A DNA stretch of 64,000 bases from Arachis hypogaea (GCF_003086295.3 NC_092051.1:68325772-68389771), one strand, 5' to 3'; counted from the stretch's first letter, positions 21,191-33,657 are shown. A program made the numbers and translations. Notes: generated by a model from the sequence alone, not told the origin.

Positions 21191-22102
21191 TCTAAGATGG
21201 ACTAGAATTCTGATTGAGGCACACACCGTCTAATTACCTGGTCAGCGCCACATCTCCATAAATATGGGTTATCCCATATATAATATTTAGACTCGCTTTT
21301 CAGCTTGTCTCTTTGATGCTTAGTAAAGTTTAGAGGAAAAGTGCGGCTAACGAGATAATTAGCTACAGGTGCATACCAAGGGACTACCTCGGATACTATT
21401 TGCAGTTATCAAATGGGAAATTATCAGCTATAGGAGTGGAGTCATCTTTAATGTGCTTAAGGCAGTAAGTGGTCTGCCACTAGATTCGGGTTACCATCCT
21501 ATCCTTAATTTCTAAATCAAATTCTTGTAGTAGCAGTATCCAACGTATAAGCCTTGGTTTGGATTCCTTTTTAGCTAATAGATACTTTAGAGCTGTGTGG
21601 TCTGAGTACACTACTACTTTTGTACCAAGTAAATAGGCTCAAAATTTATTCAGAGCAAAAACAATAGCAAGAAGCTCTTTCTCAGTAGTAGTATAATTAG
21701 ACTGAGCGGCATCTAGAGTTTTAGACGCATAAGTAATTACAAAGGGGTCCTTACCTTCACGCTGAGCCAGTGCTGCACCTACTGCATGGTTGGAAGCATC
21801 ACACATTATTTCAAATGGTTGGCTCCAGTCTAGTCCTCTCACAATTGGAGCTTGAGTCAAGGCAGTCTTCAGCTTATCAAAAACTTGTTTGCAATCCTCA
21901 CTGAACTCGAACTCAATAACTTTCTGCAGTAGTCTGGATAAGGGAAGTGCTACCTTACTAAAGTCCTTCATGAATCTCCTGTAAAAACCTGCATGGCCAA
22001 GAAATGAACGGACTTCCCTCACAGAAGAGGGGTAAGGTAAACTAGAAATAACATCCACCTTTGCTGGATCTACAGAGATGCCAGTATTAGACACAACATG
22101 TC
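21191..22102 (-). pseudogene. Element G end of RT and RNase H
   Basis: Starts at the B insertion point and reads HVVSNTGISVDPAKV, the RT connection, then RNase H with CDASNHAVGAALAQ and TTEKELLAIVFALNKF. A TGA follows at about 21636-21638 where an Arg codon is expected. The remainder of RNase H ([12 protein letters not shown]) is followed by multiple stops to about 21190. In RT this segment is continuous with the FMDD-containing part at 47754-48636. Confidence 0.85.
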
Positions 22103-22667
22103 TGTTCATACCCTGGGTCAAGCTGTCTGACCCGGGATGTTTAGCGACAAGCCCACCGAACTCTTCAGGTCAGACTATCCGACCTCTTCTCAAAGAGCTC
22201 GGCCAATGTCCGACCTCTTCTTAAAGAGCTCAGACAAAATACCGCAGAGGCCCAAGTAGGCCCAAACGAAGGAACACAGCTCAATCTAAAGGCAGCTAAA
22301 GCCCAGAAAGATAAAGGCGGTTCCTCAGAAGATAAGATGACCTCACTCAAAGATAAGATAAGATAAGATAACTAACTTATCTTATCTAAAAAGGTCACTC
22401 TACACCATTATAAATACATTAGAGCACCCAGGTATAACTGATACTCTGATTCTACAATAAACCTGCTTAATACCCGTGCTAACTTAAGCATCGGAGTCTC
22501 TTGCAGGTACCCTCACCCTCCGATGACCAAGGATCAGAAGTGCAGCCAGTCCAACAAGTCGGACACAACAGCTCTGGCCGCCACCAGCCAGCCGGACACA
22601 TCATCTCCGACCAGTACAGAAGATCTCATCCGAGATCGACCTACAGTTTCAGGTAACCCTCAAAACA
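22103..22667 (+). repeat. Element B 5' LTR
   Basis: TGTTCATACC to CTCAAAACA, 565 bp. About 31 bp longer than the 3' LTR because of an internal duplication around TCCGACCTCTTCTCAAAGAG (22167-22220). Roughly 4% substitutions against the 3' LTR by eye. Confidence 0.92.
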
Positions 22668-22668
22668 T

Positions 22669-22686
22669 TGGCGCCGTTACCGGGGA
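22669..22686 (+). other. Element B primer binding site
   Basis: TGGCGCCGTTACCGGGGA, one base after the LTR; one mismatch to the tRNA-Asp complement seen in C. Confidence 0.85.
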
Positions 22687-22708
22687 ACCTGGAAGTCATC
22701 CCATCACC

Positions 22709-23433
22709 ATGGCGGATGACCATGACAACGATCACAACTCTAGTTTAGTGGACAGAATGCCAAACAAAGACACGGATGCCACCTCCAAAGACACACCTCA
22801 AAACGGGGAACATAAGCAACCCCCAAACACAGAAATTTTGGAAGCTATCGTAAGCAACAGAATCGCCTTAAACAGCTGGAACAAGAAGCTAAGAGAGACT
22901 TATGAAGGGAAGTTAGGCGACGCCGCGAGTTAGAGGACAAGCTCCTAAAACTCGAAGCAGATCTCAAGACCAAAGCTACTCGATCAGGTCACGAAGATGA
23001 CTTCCGTAAAGACCAAGATCCATTCACCAAAGAGATCATGAGGGCCAAAATCCCAAAAGACTTCAAACATCCCGATATGACTTTGTATGATGGCACTGCA
23101 GATCTCGGCCATCATCTCAGTAATGTCAGAAGTAGAATGTATGTCACCGATACCTCAGATGCAGTTCGCTGCAAAGCCTTCCCGACTACTTTAACAAAGA
23201 CAGCAATTAGATGGTTCGACAATCTACCTCCTAGGTCCATCTCAAGCATCGACGACTTAGCCAAGAAGTTCCTGGCCAGATTCTCCATCCAAAAAGATAA
23301 GGCTAAGCACGCCCCAAGTCTATTAGGAATCAAGCAAGGAGATCGGGAAAGTCTTCGTAACTACATGGAAAGATTCAACAAAGCGTGCCTGGACATACAA
23401 AGTCTGCCAACAGAAGCAGATATCATGGGTCTC
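22709..23433 (+). pseudogene. Element B gag, 5' part
   Basis: ATG at 22709 begins MADDHDNDHNSS. The coiled-coil segment is shifted out of frame around 22850 and has a stop; the gag domain (PDMTLYDGTADLGHHLSN..AIRWFDNLPPRS) then runs open to 23433, where D interrupts it inside MGL|INGL. It continues at 42210. Confidence 0.85.
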
Positions 23434-25184
23434 TGATGAGCGGATAAATTATACGCTTTTTGACAATGTTTTTAGTATGTTTTTAGTAGGATCTAGTTAC
23501 TTTTAGGGATGTTTTCATTAGTTTTTATGTTAAATTAACATTTCTGGACTTTACTATGAGTTTGTGTGTTTTTCTGTGATTTCAGGTATTTTCTGGCTGA
23601 AATTGAGGGACTTGAGCAAAAATCTGATTCAGAGGTTGAAGAAGGACTGCTGATGCTGTTGGATTCTGACCTCCCTGCACTCAAAGTGGATTTTCTGGAG
23701 CTACAAAACTTGAAATGGCGCGCTTCTAATTGCGTTGGAAAGTAGACATCCAGGGCTTTCCAGAAATATATAATAGTCCATACTTTGGCCAAGAATAGAC
23801 GACGTAAACAGGCGTTCAACGCCAGCTTTCTACCCAAATCTGGCGTCCAGCGCCAGAAAAGGAGCCAAAACCAGAGTTGAACGCCCAAACTGGCACAAAA
23901 GCTGGCGTTCAACTCCAAGAAGGACCTCTACACGTGCAACACTCAGGCTCAGCCCAAACACACACCAAGTGGGCCCAGGAAGTGGATTTATACATCAATT
24001 ACTTACTCATGTAAACCCTAGTAGCTAGTTTATTATAAATAGGACCTTTTACTATTGTATTAGGCATCTTTTGATCATTTTTAGATCTCTAGACCTCCAT
24101 GGGAGGCTGGCCACTCGGCCATGCTTACCCTCTATTCACTTATATATTTTCATACGGTAGAGTTTCTACAATCCATAGATTAAGGTGTGGAGCTCTGCTG
24201 TTCCTCAAAGATTAATGCAAAGTACTACTGTTTTCTATTCAATTAATCTTATTTTGCTTCTAAGATGTCCATTCACACCCAAGAACGTGATGAAGATGAT
24301 GATTATGTGTGACGCTCATCATCCTTCTCCTTTATGAACGCGTGCCTGACAAACACTTCTGTTCTACATGAAATAAGCTAGAATGAATATCTCTTAGATC
24401 TCCCAACCAGAATCTTCGTGGCGTAAGCTAGAATGATGGCGGCATTCAAGAGAATCCGGAAGGTCTAAACCTTGTCTGTGGTATTCCGAGTAGGATTCAA
24501 TGATTGAATGACTGTGACGAGCTCCTAACTCGCGATTGCAGGGTGTTAGTGACAGACGCAAAAGGATAGTAAATCCTATTCCAGTATGATCGAGAACCGA
24601 CAGATGAATAGCCGTGCCGTGACAGGGTGCGTTGACCATGTTCACTGAGAGGATAGGATGTAACCATTAACAAGGGTGATGCCTCCAGACGATTAACCGT
24701 GTCGTGACAGGGCATTTGGATCATTTTCCCGAGAGAAGATCGAAAGTAGCCATTGACAATGGTGATGCATTACATAAAGCCAGCCATGGAAAGGAGTAAG
24801 ACTGATTGGATGAAGATAGCAGGAAAGCAGAGGTTCAGAGGAACGAAAGCACCTCCATTCGCTTATCTGAAATTCCTACCAATGAATTACATAAGTATCT
24901 CTATCCCTATTTTATTATATAATATTCGAAAACACCATTATCACTTTATAATCTGCCTGACTGAGATTTACAAGGTGACCATAGCTTGCTTCATACCAAC
25001 AATCTCCGTGGGATTCGACCCTTACTCACGTAAGGTATTACTTGGACGACCCAGTGCACTTGCTGGTTAGTTGTATCGAAGTTGTGAACCATGGTATTGG
25101 CACCATGTTCTTGGCGCCATTGCCAGGGAAAGAAAGAACCATGAATTTTACATAATTAAAGTGTAATCACGATTACGCGTACCA
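23434..25184 (+). repeat. D1 LTR
   Basis: TGATGAGCGG to CGCGTACCA. It has palindromes at 23811-23912, TATAAAT at 24034-24040 as the likely promoter of the element (followed by AGGACC), and an internal PBS-like site TGGCGCCATTGCCAGGG at 25112-25128. Confidence 0.9.
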
Positions 25185-26387
25185 AGTTGCTCACGTTGCC
25201 AGGGATTGTTCGAGCCTGGACATCACAATTTTTTGTTTTGTGTCTTTTCATGTTTATCATATGCATTCTTGAATTCTTAGTGCGTAAGCATTAAAGAATT
25301 CTAAGTTTGGTGTCTTGCATGTTTTCTTTGCATTAAAAATTTTTCAAAATTGTGTCTATGATGTTCATCTTGACATTCATAGCATTCTTGCATGCATTCA
25401 TTGTTTTGATCTAAAAATTTCATGCATTGCATAATTTTCATGTTTTTCATAAAAATTTCAAAAAATCAAAAAAAATATCTTTCCCTTTTTCTCTCATCAA
25501 ATTCGAAAATTTGGATTGACTTTTTCAAAAATTTTTAAAATCACGTTGTTTCTTATGAGTCAAATCAAATTTTCAAATTGAAAATCTTATCTTTTTCAAA
25601 AATCAAATCTTTTTCAAAATTCTTAGTTATTTTCGAAAATTCCAAAAATATTTTTCAAAAATATTTTTCTTATTTTTGATACCAAATTTTCGAAAATAAC
25701 ATAATCAATTAATGTTTTGATTCAAAAATTTGAAGTTTGTTTCTTGCTTGTTAAGAAAGATTCAAACTTTGAGTTCTAGAATCATATCTTGTGATTTCTT
25801 GTGAATCAAGTCATTAATTGTGATCTTAAAAATCAAATCTTTTTTCAAAAACTAATTTCTATCATATCTTTTCAAAAATATCTTCTCATCTTATCTTTTT
25901 CAAAAATATCTTTCCTAACCTCCTAACTTTTTATCTTTTCAAAATTTGTTTCAACTAACTAACTAACTTTTTGTTTGTTTCTTAACTTTTTCAAAACTAC
26001 CTAACTAACTCTCTCTCTCTAATTTTCGAAAATATCTTCCCTCTTTTTCAAAAATTTCTTTTTAATTAACTAATTATTCTTATTTTTATTTTTAATTTTA
26101 AAAATTTTTCGAAAAAATACTAACAATTTTCAAAAACCATTTTTCGAAAATCACTAACTCTTTTTCAAAATAATTTTCGAAAATTATCCCTCCCCCATCT
26201 TATTCTATTTATTCATTCATATCCTAACATCTCATTTCACATCTCTGCCATCCTCACAGTTGTGTTTCTTCCATTATATTACATTCTTTGTCTCCTCCTC
26301 TTCTTCTACTTATACAGGGATCCCTATACTGTGGTATAAAGGATCTCTATTATTATTATCATTTTTCTGTGCCTTCTTTTTTGTCAT
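25185..26387 (+). other. D1 PBS region and 5' leader
   Basis: AGTTGCTCACGTTGCCAGGG follows the LTR; it aligns to the family PBS (AGTTTTTGGCGCCGTTGCC) but the TGGCGCC core is lost, so tRNA-Asp priming here should be poor. The leader is AT-rich with many TTTTCGAAAA-type palindromes (25440-26200) and a TATAAAGG at about 26335. No ORF is supported before 26388. Confidence 0.7.
25271..25313 (+). promoter_or_regulatory. 5' leader hairpin plus TAAGTTTGGTGT (D1)
   Basis: GAATTCTT (25271-25278) and AAGAATTC (25294-25301) form an 8-bp stem with 15-nt loop; TAAGTTTGGTGT follows at once (25302-25313). D2 has the same at 33744-33786. Confidence 0.6.
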
Positions 26388-28742
26388 ATGAGCAGGAGCA
26401 AGGATAAGAACATTCTTGTGGAAGCAGATCCAGAACCTGAAAGAACTCTGAAGAGAAAATTAAGAGAAGCTAAATTACAACAATCCAGAGAAAACCTTTC
26501 AGAAATTTTCGAATAGGAAGAGGAGATGGCAGCCGAAAATAATAATAATGAAAGGAAGATGCTTGGTGACTTTACTGCACCTAATTCCAATTTACATGGA
26601 AGAAGCATCTCCATTCCTGCCATTGGAGCAAACAACTTTGAGCTGAAACCTCAATTAGTTTCTCTGATGCAGCAGAACTGCAAGTTTTATGGACTTCCAT
26701 CTGAAGATCCTTTTCAGTTCTTAACTGAATTCTTGCAGATATGTGATACTGTTAAGACTAATGGAGTAGATCCTGAAGTCTACAGGCTCATGCTTTTCCC
26801 TTTTGCTGTAAGAGACAGAGCTAGATTATGGTTGGATTCTCAACCCAAAGACAGCCTGAACTCTTGGGATAAGTTGGTCACGACTTTCTTAGCCAAGTAC
26901 TTTCCTCCTCAAAAGCTGAGCAAGCTTAGAGCTGATGTTCAAACCTTCAGACAGAAAGAAGGTGAATCCCTCTATGAAGCTTGGGAAAGATACAAACAGT
27001 TGACCAAAAAGTGTCCTTCTGACATGCTTTCAGAATGGACCATCCTGGATATATTCTATGATGGTTTATCTGAGCTATCAAAGATGTCACTGAACACTTC
27101 TGCAGGTGGATCCATTCACCTAAAGAAAACGCCTGCAGAAGCTCAAGAACTCATTGACATGGTTGCTAATAACCAGTTCATGTACACTTCTGAAAGGAAT
27201 CTTGTGAGTAATGGGACGCCTATGAAGAAGGGAGTTCTTGAGGTTGATACTCTGAATGCCATATTGGCTCAGAATAAAATATTGACTCAGCAAGTCAATA
27301 TGATCTCTCAGAGTCTGCATGGAATGCAAGCTGCATCCAACAGTACTCAAGAGGCATCTTCTGAAGAAAAAGCTTATGATCCTGAGAACCCTGCAATAGC
27401 AGAGGTAAATTACTTAGGTGAACCTTATGGAAACACCTATAACTCAACATGGAGAAATCATCCAAATTTCTCATGGAAGGATCAAAAGCCCCAACAAGGC
27501 TTTAATAATGGTGGAAGAAAAAGGTTTAGCAACAGCAAGCCTTTTCCATCATCAACTCAGCAACAGACAGAGAACTCTGAACAAAATACTTCTAATTTAG
27601 CAAATCTAGTCTCTGATCTATCTAAGGCCACTGTAAGTTTCATGAATGAAACAAGGTCTTCCATTAGAAATCTGAAAGCACAAGTGGGCCAGCTGAGTAA
27701 AAGGATCACTGAAATCCCTCCTAGTACTCTCCCAAGTAATACAGAAGAGAACCCAAAAGGAGAGTGCAAGGCCATTGACATAAGCACCATGGCCAAACCT
27801 GTAAGGGAAGGAGAGGACGTGAATCCCAAGGAGGAAGACCTCCTGGGACGTCCAGTGATCAATAAGGAGCTTCCCTCTGAGGAATCAAAGGACTCTGAGG
27901 CTCATCTAGAGACCATAGAGATTCCATTGAACCTCCTTATGCCCTTCATGAGCTCTGATGAGTATTCCTCTTCTGAAGAGAATGAGGATGTTACTGAAGA
28001 GCAAACTGCCAAGTTTCTTGGTGCAATCATGAAGCTGAATGCCAAATTATTTGGCATTGATACTTGGGAAGTTGAACCTCGCTTGTTCATCAATGAACTA
28101 AGTGATCTGGATCAACTGACATTGCCTCAGAAGAGACAGGATCCTGGAAAGTTCATAATACCCTGTACCATAGGCACCATGATCTTTAAGGCCCTGTGTG
28201 ACCTTGGTTCAGGGATAAACCTCATGCCCCTCTCTGTAATAGAGAAACTGGGAATCTATGGGGTGCAAGCTGCTAAAATCTCATTAGAGATGGCAGACAG
28301 TTCAAGAAAACAGGCTTATGGACAAGTAGAGGACGTGTTAGTAAAGGTTGAAGGCCTTTACATCCCTGCTGATTTCATAGTCCTGGATACTGGAAAGGAA
28401 GAGGATGAATCCATCATCCTAGGAAGACCTTTCCTGGCCACAGCAAGAGCTGTGATTGATGTTCACAGAGGTGAAATAGTCCTTCAATGGAATGAGGACT
28501 CCCTTGTGTTTAAAACTCAAGGATCTCCCTCTACAACCATAGAGAGGAAGCAGATAAAGCTTCTCTCAAAGCAGAGTCAACCAGAGCCCCCACAGTCAAA
28601 CTCTAAGTTTGGTGTTGGGAGGCCACAACCAAACTCTAAGTTTGGTGTTGAACTCCCATATCCAAACTCTAGGTGTTGGAGGGTCTCAACAAAGCTCTGC
28701 ACATCTGTGAGGCTCCATGAGAGCCCACTGTCAAGCTATTGA
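26388..28742 (+). pseudogene. D1 gag-protease, early stop and late frameshift
   Basis: Same as the intact copy at 34874-37201 but TAG replaces CAG at codon 43 (26514-26516). An ATG at 26526 could restart and would give 738 residues covering the gag domain (WLDSQPKDSLNSW..YEAWERYKQLTKKCPSDM) and protease (CDLGSGINLMP, ILGRPFL). A 5-bp deletion near 28670 removes part of the third TAAGTTTGGTGT copy and shifts the last residues, so this frame ends at 28742. The enzymatic part is otherwise open. Confidence 0.85.
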
Positions 28743-29415
28743 CATTAAAGAAGCGCTTGTTGGGAGGCAACCCAATTTTTATTTATCTAACTATATTTTT
28801 CTTAGTTATATGTCTTTGTAGGTTCATGATCATATGGAGTCACAAAATAAATATAAAAATTGAAAACGGAATCAAAAACAGCAGAAGAAAAATCACACCC
28901 TGGAGGAGCATCTGTCTGGCGTTCAGCGCCAGAACAGAGCATGGTTCTAGCGCTGAACGCCCAAAATGGGCAGCTTCTGGGCGCTGAACACCAGAACAGG
29001 CATGGTTCTGGCGTTCAACGCCAGAAATGGCACGCAAATGGGCGTTGAACGCCCAGAGTTGGGTGCAAAGGCATTTTTACATGCCTAATGGGTGCAGGGA
29101 TGTAAATCCTTGAACACCTCAGGATCTGTGGACCCCACAGGATCCACTTAGGATCTGTGGACCCCACAGGATCCCCACCTACCTCCACTCACTTCTTCTC
29201 ACCACTCTCTTTCACACAACCCCATAAACACTCTTCCCCAAAAAACCCTTCACCAATCACCTCACACTCTCTTCCCCATCACCTCTTCACCACTCACATC
29301 CATCCACTCTTCCCCATAAACCTACCTCATAAACTCCACCTACCCTCAAAATTCAAAACCAATTTCCCACCCAAACCCACCCATATGGCCGAAACCTTTC
29401 CCCCCTCCCTTCCCT

Positions 29416-29422
29416 ATATAAA
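29416..29422 (+). promoter_or_regulatory. TATA-box candidate for D1 ORF3
   Basis: TATATAA 193 bp before the ORF3 ATG, at the same position as in A and D2. Confidence 0.45.
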
Positions 29423-29540
29423 GCCCTCCATTCTTCATCAAATTCACACAACACACCCCTCTACACCCTTCTTGGCCGAACCACATCACCCTCTCCCTCT
29501 CCTCCATTTCTTCTTCTTCTTCATCTATTCTTTCTTTTAT

Positions 29541-29574
29541 TGCTCGAGGGCGAGCAAAATTCTAAGTTTGGTGT
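29541..29574 (+). promoter_or_regulatory. ORF3-leader hairpin plus TAAGTTTGGTGT (D1)
   Basis: 6-bp stem, 4-nt loop, 6-nt spacer, then the motif, 40 bp before the ORF3 ATG. Identical in D2 (38032-38065). Confidence 0.6.
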
Positions 29575-29614
29575 GGTAAAAGCATAGCTTTTTTTTGTTT
29601 TTCCATTACCATTG

Positions 29615-30763
29615 ATGGCATCTAAGACCGGAGAATCCTCTAGAAGAGGGAAAGGGAAGACAAAAGCTTCCACATCCGAGTCATGGAAGATGGAAAGGTT
29701 CATCTCCAAAGCCCATCAAGACCACTTCTATGATGTTGTGGCCAAGAAGAAGGTGATCCCTGAGGTCCCTTTCAAACTCTAAAGAAATGAGTATCCGGAG
29801 ATCCGACATGAAATTCAAAGAAGAGGTTGGGAAGTTCTAACAAAACTCATCCAACAAGTCGGCATCCTAATGGTTCAAGAGTTCTATGCTAATGCATGGA
29901 TCACCAAGAACCATGATCAAAGTAAGAACCCGGATCCAAAGAACTATGTTACAATGGTTTGGGGGAAATACTTAGATTTTAGTCCGGAAAATGTGAGGTT
30001 GGCGTTCAACTTGCCAAACATGGAAGAGAACGCACGCCCCTATACAAGGAGAGTCAACTTTGATCAAAGGTTGGACCAAGTCCTTATGGACATATGTGTA
30101 GAAGGAGCTCAACGGAAGGTTGACTCCAAAGGCAAGCCGGTTCAACTAAGAAGATTGGACCTCAAGCCTATAGCTAGAGGATGGTTGGAGTTCATTCAAT
30201 GCTCAATCATTCCCACTAGCAACCGGTCTGAAGTTACTATAGACCGGGCCATCATGATCCATAGCATCATGATTGGAGAAGAGGTGGAAGTTCATGAGAT
30301 TATACCTCAAGAACTCTACAAGGTGGCTGACAAGTCCTCCACCATGGCAAGGTTAGCCTTTTCTCACCTCATTTGCCACCTATGCAATTCAGCTGGAATT
30401 GACATAGAGGGAGATATCCTCATTAAAGAGGACAAGCCCATCACTAAGAAAAAGATGGAGCAAGCAAGAGATCCCAGTCATGGAGCTCAAGAGGCGTATG
30501 AAGCTCATTACCATGAGATCCCTGAGATGCCTCAAATGCACTTTCCTCCACAAAATTATTGGGAGCAAATCAACACCTCCCTAGGAGAATTGAGTTCCAA
30601 TATGGGACAACTAAGGGTGGAACATCAAGAGCACTCCATCATGCTTCATGAAATAAGGGAAGATCAAAAAGCAATGAGGGAGGAGCAACAAAGACAAGGA
30701 AGAGACATAGAAGAGCTCAAGAACATCATTGGTTCCTCAAGAAGGAAACGCCACCATCACTAA
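29615..30763 (+). pseudogene. D1 ORF3, stop at codon 56
   Basis: MASKTGESSRRGKGK start, TAA at 29780-29782 where A has AAA, then open for about 325 codons to TAA at 30763. FYANAWITKNHD, YLDFSPENVRLAFNLP and RRLDLKPIARGW as in A; the C-terminal coiled coil is preserved. A restart at the ATG of MVQEFYANAW (29870) would give 297 residues. D2 shares the same stop, so it predates the tandem duplication. Confidence 0.8.
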
Positions 30764-31906
30764 GGTGGATTCATTCCTTGTTCTTCTTTCTTCTGTTTTT
30801 TGTTTTCTATGTTATGTGCTTAGCTATGTTTGTGTCTTCATTACATGATCATTAGTAGTTAGTAACTTTGTCTTAAAGATATGAATGTCCTATGAATCTA
30901 TCACCTCTCTTAAATGAAAAATGTTTTAATTCAAAAGAACAAGAAGTACATGAGTTTCGAATTTATCCTTGAACTTAGCTTAATTATATTGATGTGGTGA
31001 CAATGCTTCTTGTTTTCTGAATGTATGCTTGAACAGTGCATATGTCTTTTGAAGTTGTTGTTTAAGAATGTTAAATATGTTGGCTCTTGAAAGAATGATG
31101 ACTAGGAAACATGTTATTTGATAATCTGAAAAATCATAAAAATGATTCTTGAAGCAAGAAAAAGCAGCAAAGAACAAAGCTTGCAGAAAAAAAAATAGGC
31201 GAAAAAAATAATATAAGAAAAGCAAGCAGAAAAAGCCAAAAGCTCTTAAAACCAAGAGGCAAGAGCAAAAAGCCAATAACCCTTAAAACCAAAAGGCAAG
31301 GGTAAATAAAAAGGATCCCAAGGCTTTGAGCATCAGTGGATAGGAGGGCCTAAAGGAATAAAATCCTGGTCTAAGCAGCTAAACCAAGCTGTCCCTAACC
31401 ATGTGCTTGTGGCGTGTAGGTGTCAAGTGAAAACTTGAGACTGAGCGGTTAAAGTCAAGCTCCAAAGCAAAAAAAAAAAAAGAGTGTGCTTAAGAACCCT
31501 GGACACCTCTAATTGGGGACTTTAGCAAAGCTGAGTCACAATCTGAAAAGGTTCACCCAATTATGTGTCTGTGGCATTTATGTATCCGGTGGTAATACTG
31601 GAAAACAAAGTACTTAGGGCCACGGCCAAGACTCATAAAATAGCTGTGTTCAAGAATCATCATACTGAACTAGGAGAATCAATAACACTATCTGAAATCT
31701 GAGTTCCTATAGATGCCAATCATTCTGAACCTCAATGGATAAAGTGAGATGCCAAAACTATTCAAGAGGCAAAAAGCTATAAGTCCCGCTCATTTGATTG
31801 GAGCTATGTTTCATTGATAGTTTGGAATTTATAGTATATTCTCTTCTTTTTATCCTATTTGATTTTCAGTTGCTTGGGGACAAGCAACAATTTAAGTTTG
31901 GTGTTG
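30764..31906 (+). other. D1 3' untranslated region
   Basis: No gene. Same layout as 14363-15505; a poly-A run near 31461-31474 varies in length between copies. It ends with hairpin TTGCTTG-ggga-CAAGCAA (31870-31887) and TAAGTTTGGTGT (31893-31904), two bases before the D2 LTR. Confidence 0.65.
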
Positions 31907-33657
31907 TGATGAGCGGATAATTTATACGCTTTTTGACATTGTTTTTAGTATGTTTTTAGTAGGATCTAGTTACTTTTAGGGATGTTTTCATTAGTTTTTA
32001 TGTTAAATTCACATTTCTGGACTTTACTATGAGTTTGTGTGTTTTTCTGTGATTTCAGGTATTTTCTGGCTGAAATTGAGGGACTTGAGCAAAAATCTGA
32101 TTCAGAGGTTGAAGAAGGACTGCTGATGCTGTTGGATTCTGACCTCCCTGCACTCAAAGTGGATTTTCTGGAGCTACAAAACTTGAAATGGCGCGCTTCT
32201 AATTGCGTTGGAAAGTAGACATCCAGGGCTTTCCAGAAATATATAATAGTCCATACTTTGGCCAAGAATAGACGACGTAAACAGGCGTTCAACGCCAGCT
32301 TTCTACCCAAATCTGGCGTCCAGCGCCAGAAAAGGAGCCAAAACCAGAGTTGAACGCCCAAACTGGCACAAAAGCTGGCGTTCAACTCCAAGAAGGACCT
32401 CTACACGTGCAACACTCAGGCTCAGCCCAAACACACACCAAGTGGGCCCAGGAAGTGGATTTATACATCAATTACTTACTCATGTAAACCCTAGTAGCTA
32501 GTTTATTATAAATAGGACCTTTTACTATTGTATTAGGCATCTTTTGATCATTTTTAGATCTCTAGACCTCCATGGGAGGCTGGCCACTCGGCCATGCTTA
32601 CCCTCTATTCACTTATATATTTTCATACGGTAGAGTTTCTACAATCCATAGATTAAGGTGTGGAGCTCTGCTGTTCCTCAAAGATTAATGCAAAGTACTA
32701 CTGTTTTCTATTCAATTAATCTTATTTTGCTTCTAAGATGTCCATTCACACCCAAGAACGTGATGAAGATGATGATTATGTGTGACGCTCATCATCCTTC
32801 TCCTTTATGAACGCGTGCCTGACAAACACTTCTGTTCTACATGAAATAAGCTAGAATGAATATCTCTTAGATCTCCCAACCAGAATCTTCGTGGCGTAAG
32901 CTAGAATGATGGCGGCATTCAAGAGAATCCGGAAGGTCTAAACCTTGTCTGTGGTATTCCGAGTAGGATTCAATGATTGAATGACTGTGACGAGCTCCTA
33001 ACTCGCGATTGCAGGGTGTTAGTGACAGACGCAAAAGGATAGTAAATCCTATTCCAGTATGATCGAGAACCGACAGATGAATAGCCGTGCCGTGACAGGG
33101 TGCGTTGACCATTTTCACTGAGAGGATAGGATGTAACCATTAACAAGGGTGATGCCTCCAGACGATTAGCCGTGTCGTGACAGGGCATTTGGATCATTTT
33201 CCCGAGAGAAGACCGAAAGTAGCCATTGACAATGGTGATGCATTACATAAAGCCAGCCATGGAAAGGAGTAAGACTGATTGGATGAAGATAGCAGGAAAG
33301 CAGAGGTTCAGAGGAACGAAAGCACCTCCATTCGCTTATCTGAAATTCCTACCAATGAATTACATAAGTATCTCTATCCCTATTTTATTATATAATATTC
33401 GAAAACACCATTATCACTTTATAATCTGCCTGACTGAGATTTACAAGGTGACCATAGCTTGCTTCATACCAACAATCTCCGTGGGATTCGACCCTTACTC
33501 ACGTAAGGTATTACTTGGACGACCCAGTGCACTTGCTGGTTAGTTGTATCGAAGTTGTGAACCATGGTATTGGCACCATGTTCTTGGCGCCATTGCCAGG
33601 GAAAGAAAGAACCATGAATTTTACATAATTAAAGTGTAATCACGATTACGCATACCA
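31907..33657 (+). repeat. D2 (shared middle) LTR
   Basis: 1,751 bp, the 3' LTR of the first unit and the 5' LTR of the second. Nearly identical to D1 along its length; D1-only differences near its start look like private D1 changes because A and D3 agree with D2. Internal PBS-like TGGCGCCATTGCCAGG at 33585. Confidence 0.92.

Larger units (their letters stand above)
17285..22102 (-). mobile_element. Element G, part 1: Athila-like autonomous retrotransposon (3' half)
   Basis: Minus-strand order: end of RT, RNase H, INT, long spacer, ORF3. It continues at 47754-49465 across element B. Its left end is cut by the end of element A, so its 3' LTR is not seen. Minus-strand TTAAGTGTGGGGAGG at 17346-17360 is the Athila-type motif near the 3' LTR and overlaps the ORF3 stop codon. 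Confidence 0.85.
28743..29614 (+). other. D1 spacer between protease and ORF3
   Basis: Palindrome cluster 28917-29058 (TGGCGTTCAGCGCCA, GGGCGTTGAACGCCC and others), two CTGTGGACCCCACAG units (29119-29172), a C-rich leader-like stretch, TATATAA at 29416-29422, and the hairpin TGCTCG-aggg-CGAGCA (29541-29556) with TAAGTTTGGTGT (29563-29574). The C-rich open frame 29157-29579 has a low-complexity product and I do not accept it as a gene. Confidence 0.65.

Noticed and set aside
23535..23918. Minus-strand open frame in the LTR, also in A, D2 and D3 (127-156 codons)
   Set aside because: Open in four copies, but the copies are recent relatives, the frame length changes, and the product has no recognisable domain. 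It overlaps the LTR promoter region. Most likely chance.
29157..29579. 140-codon Pro/His/Ser-rich frame upstream of ORF3 in D1 and D2
   Set aside because: C-rich leader of low complexity overlapping the TATA box; no homology to any family I know, and not kept in A.
33226..33543. Plus-strand 105-codon frame near the LTR end, repeated in D1 and D2
   Set aside because: Truncated in A and D3 by small changes and no domain; LTR by-product.
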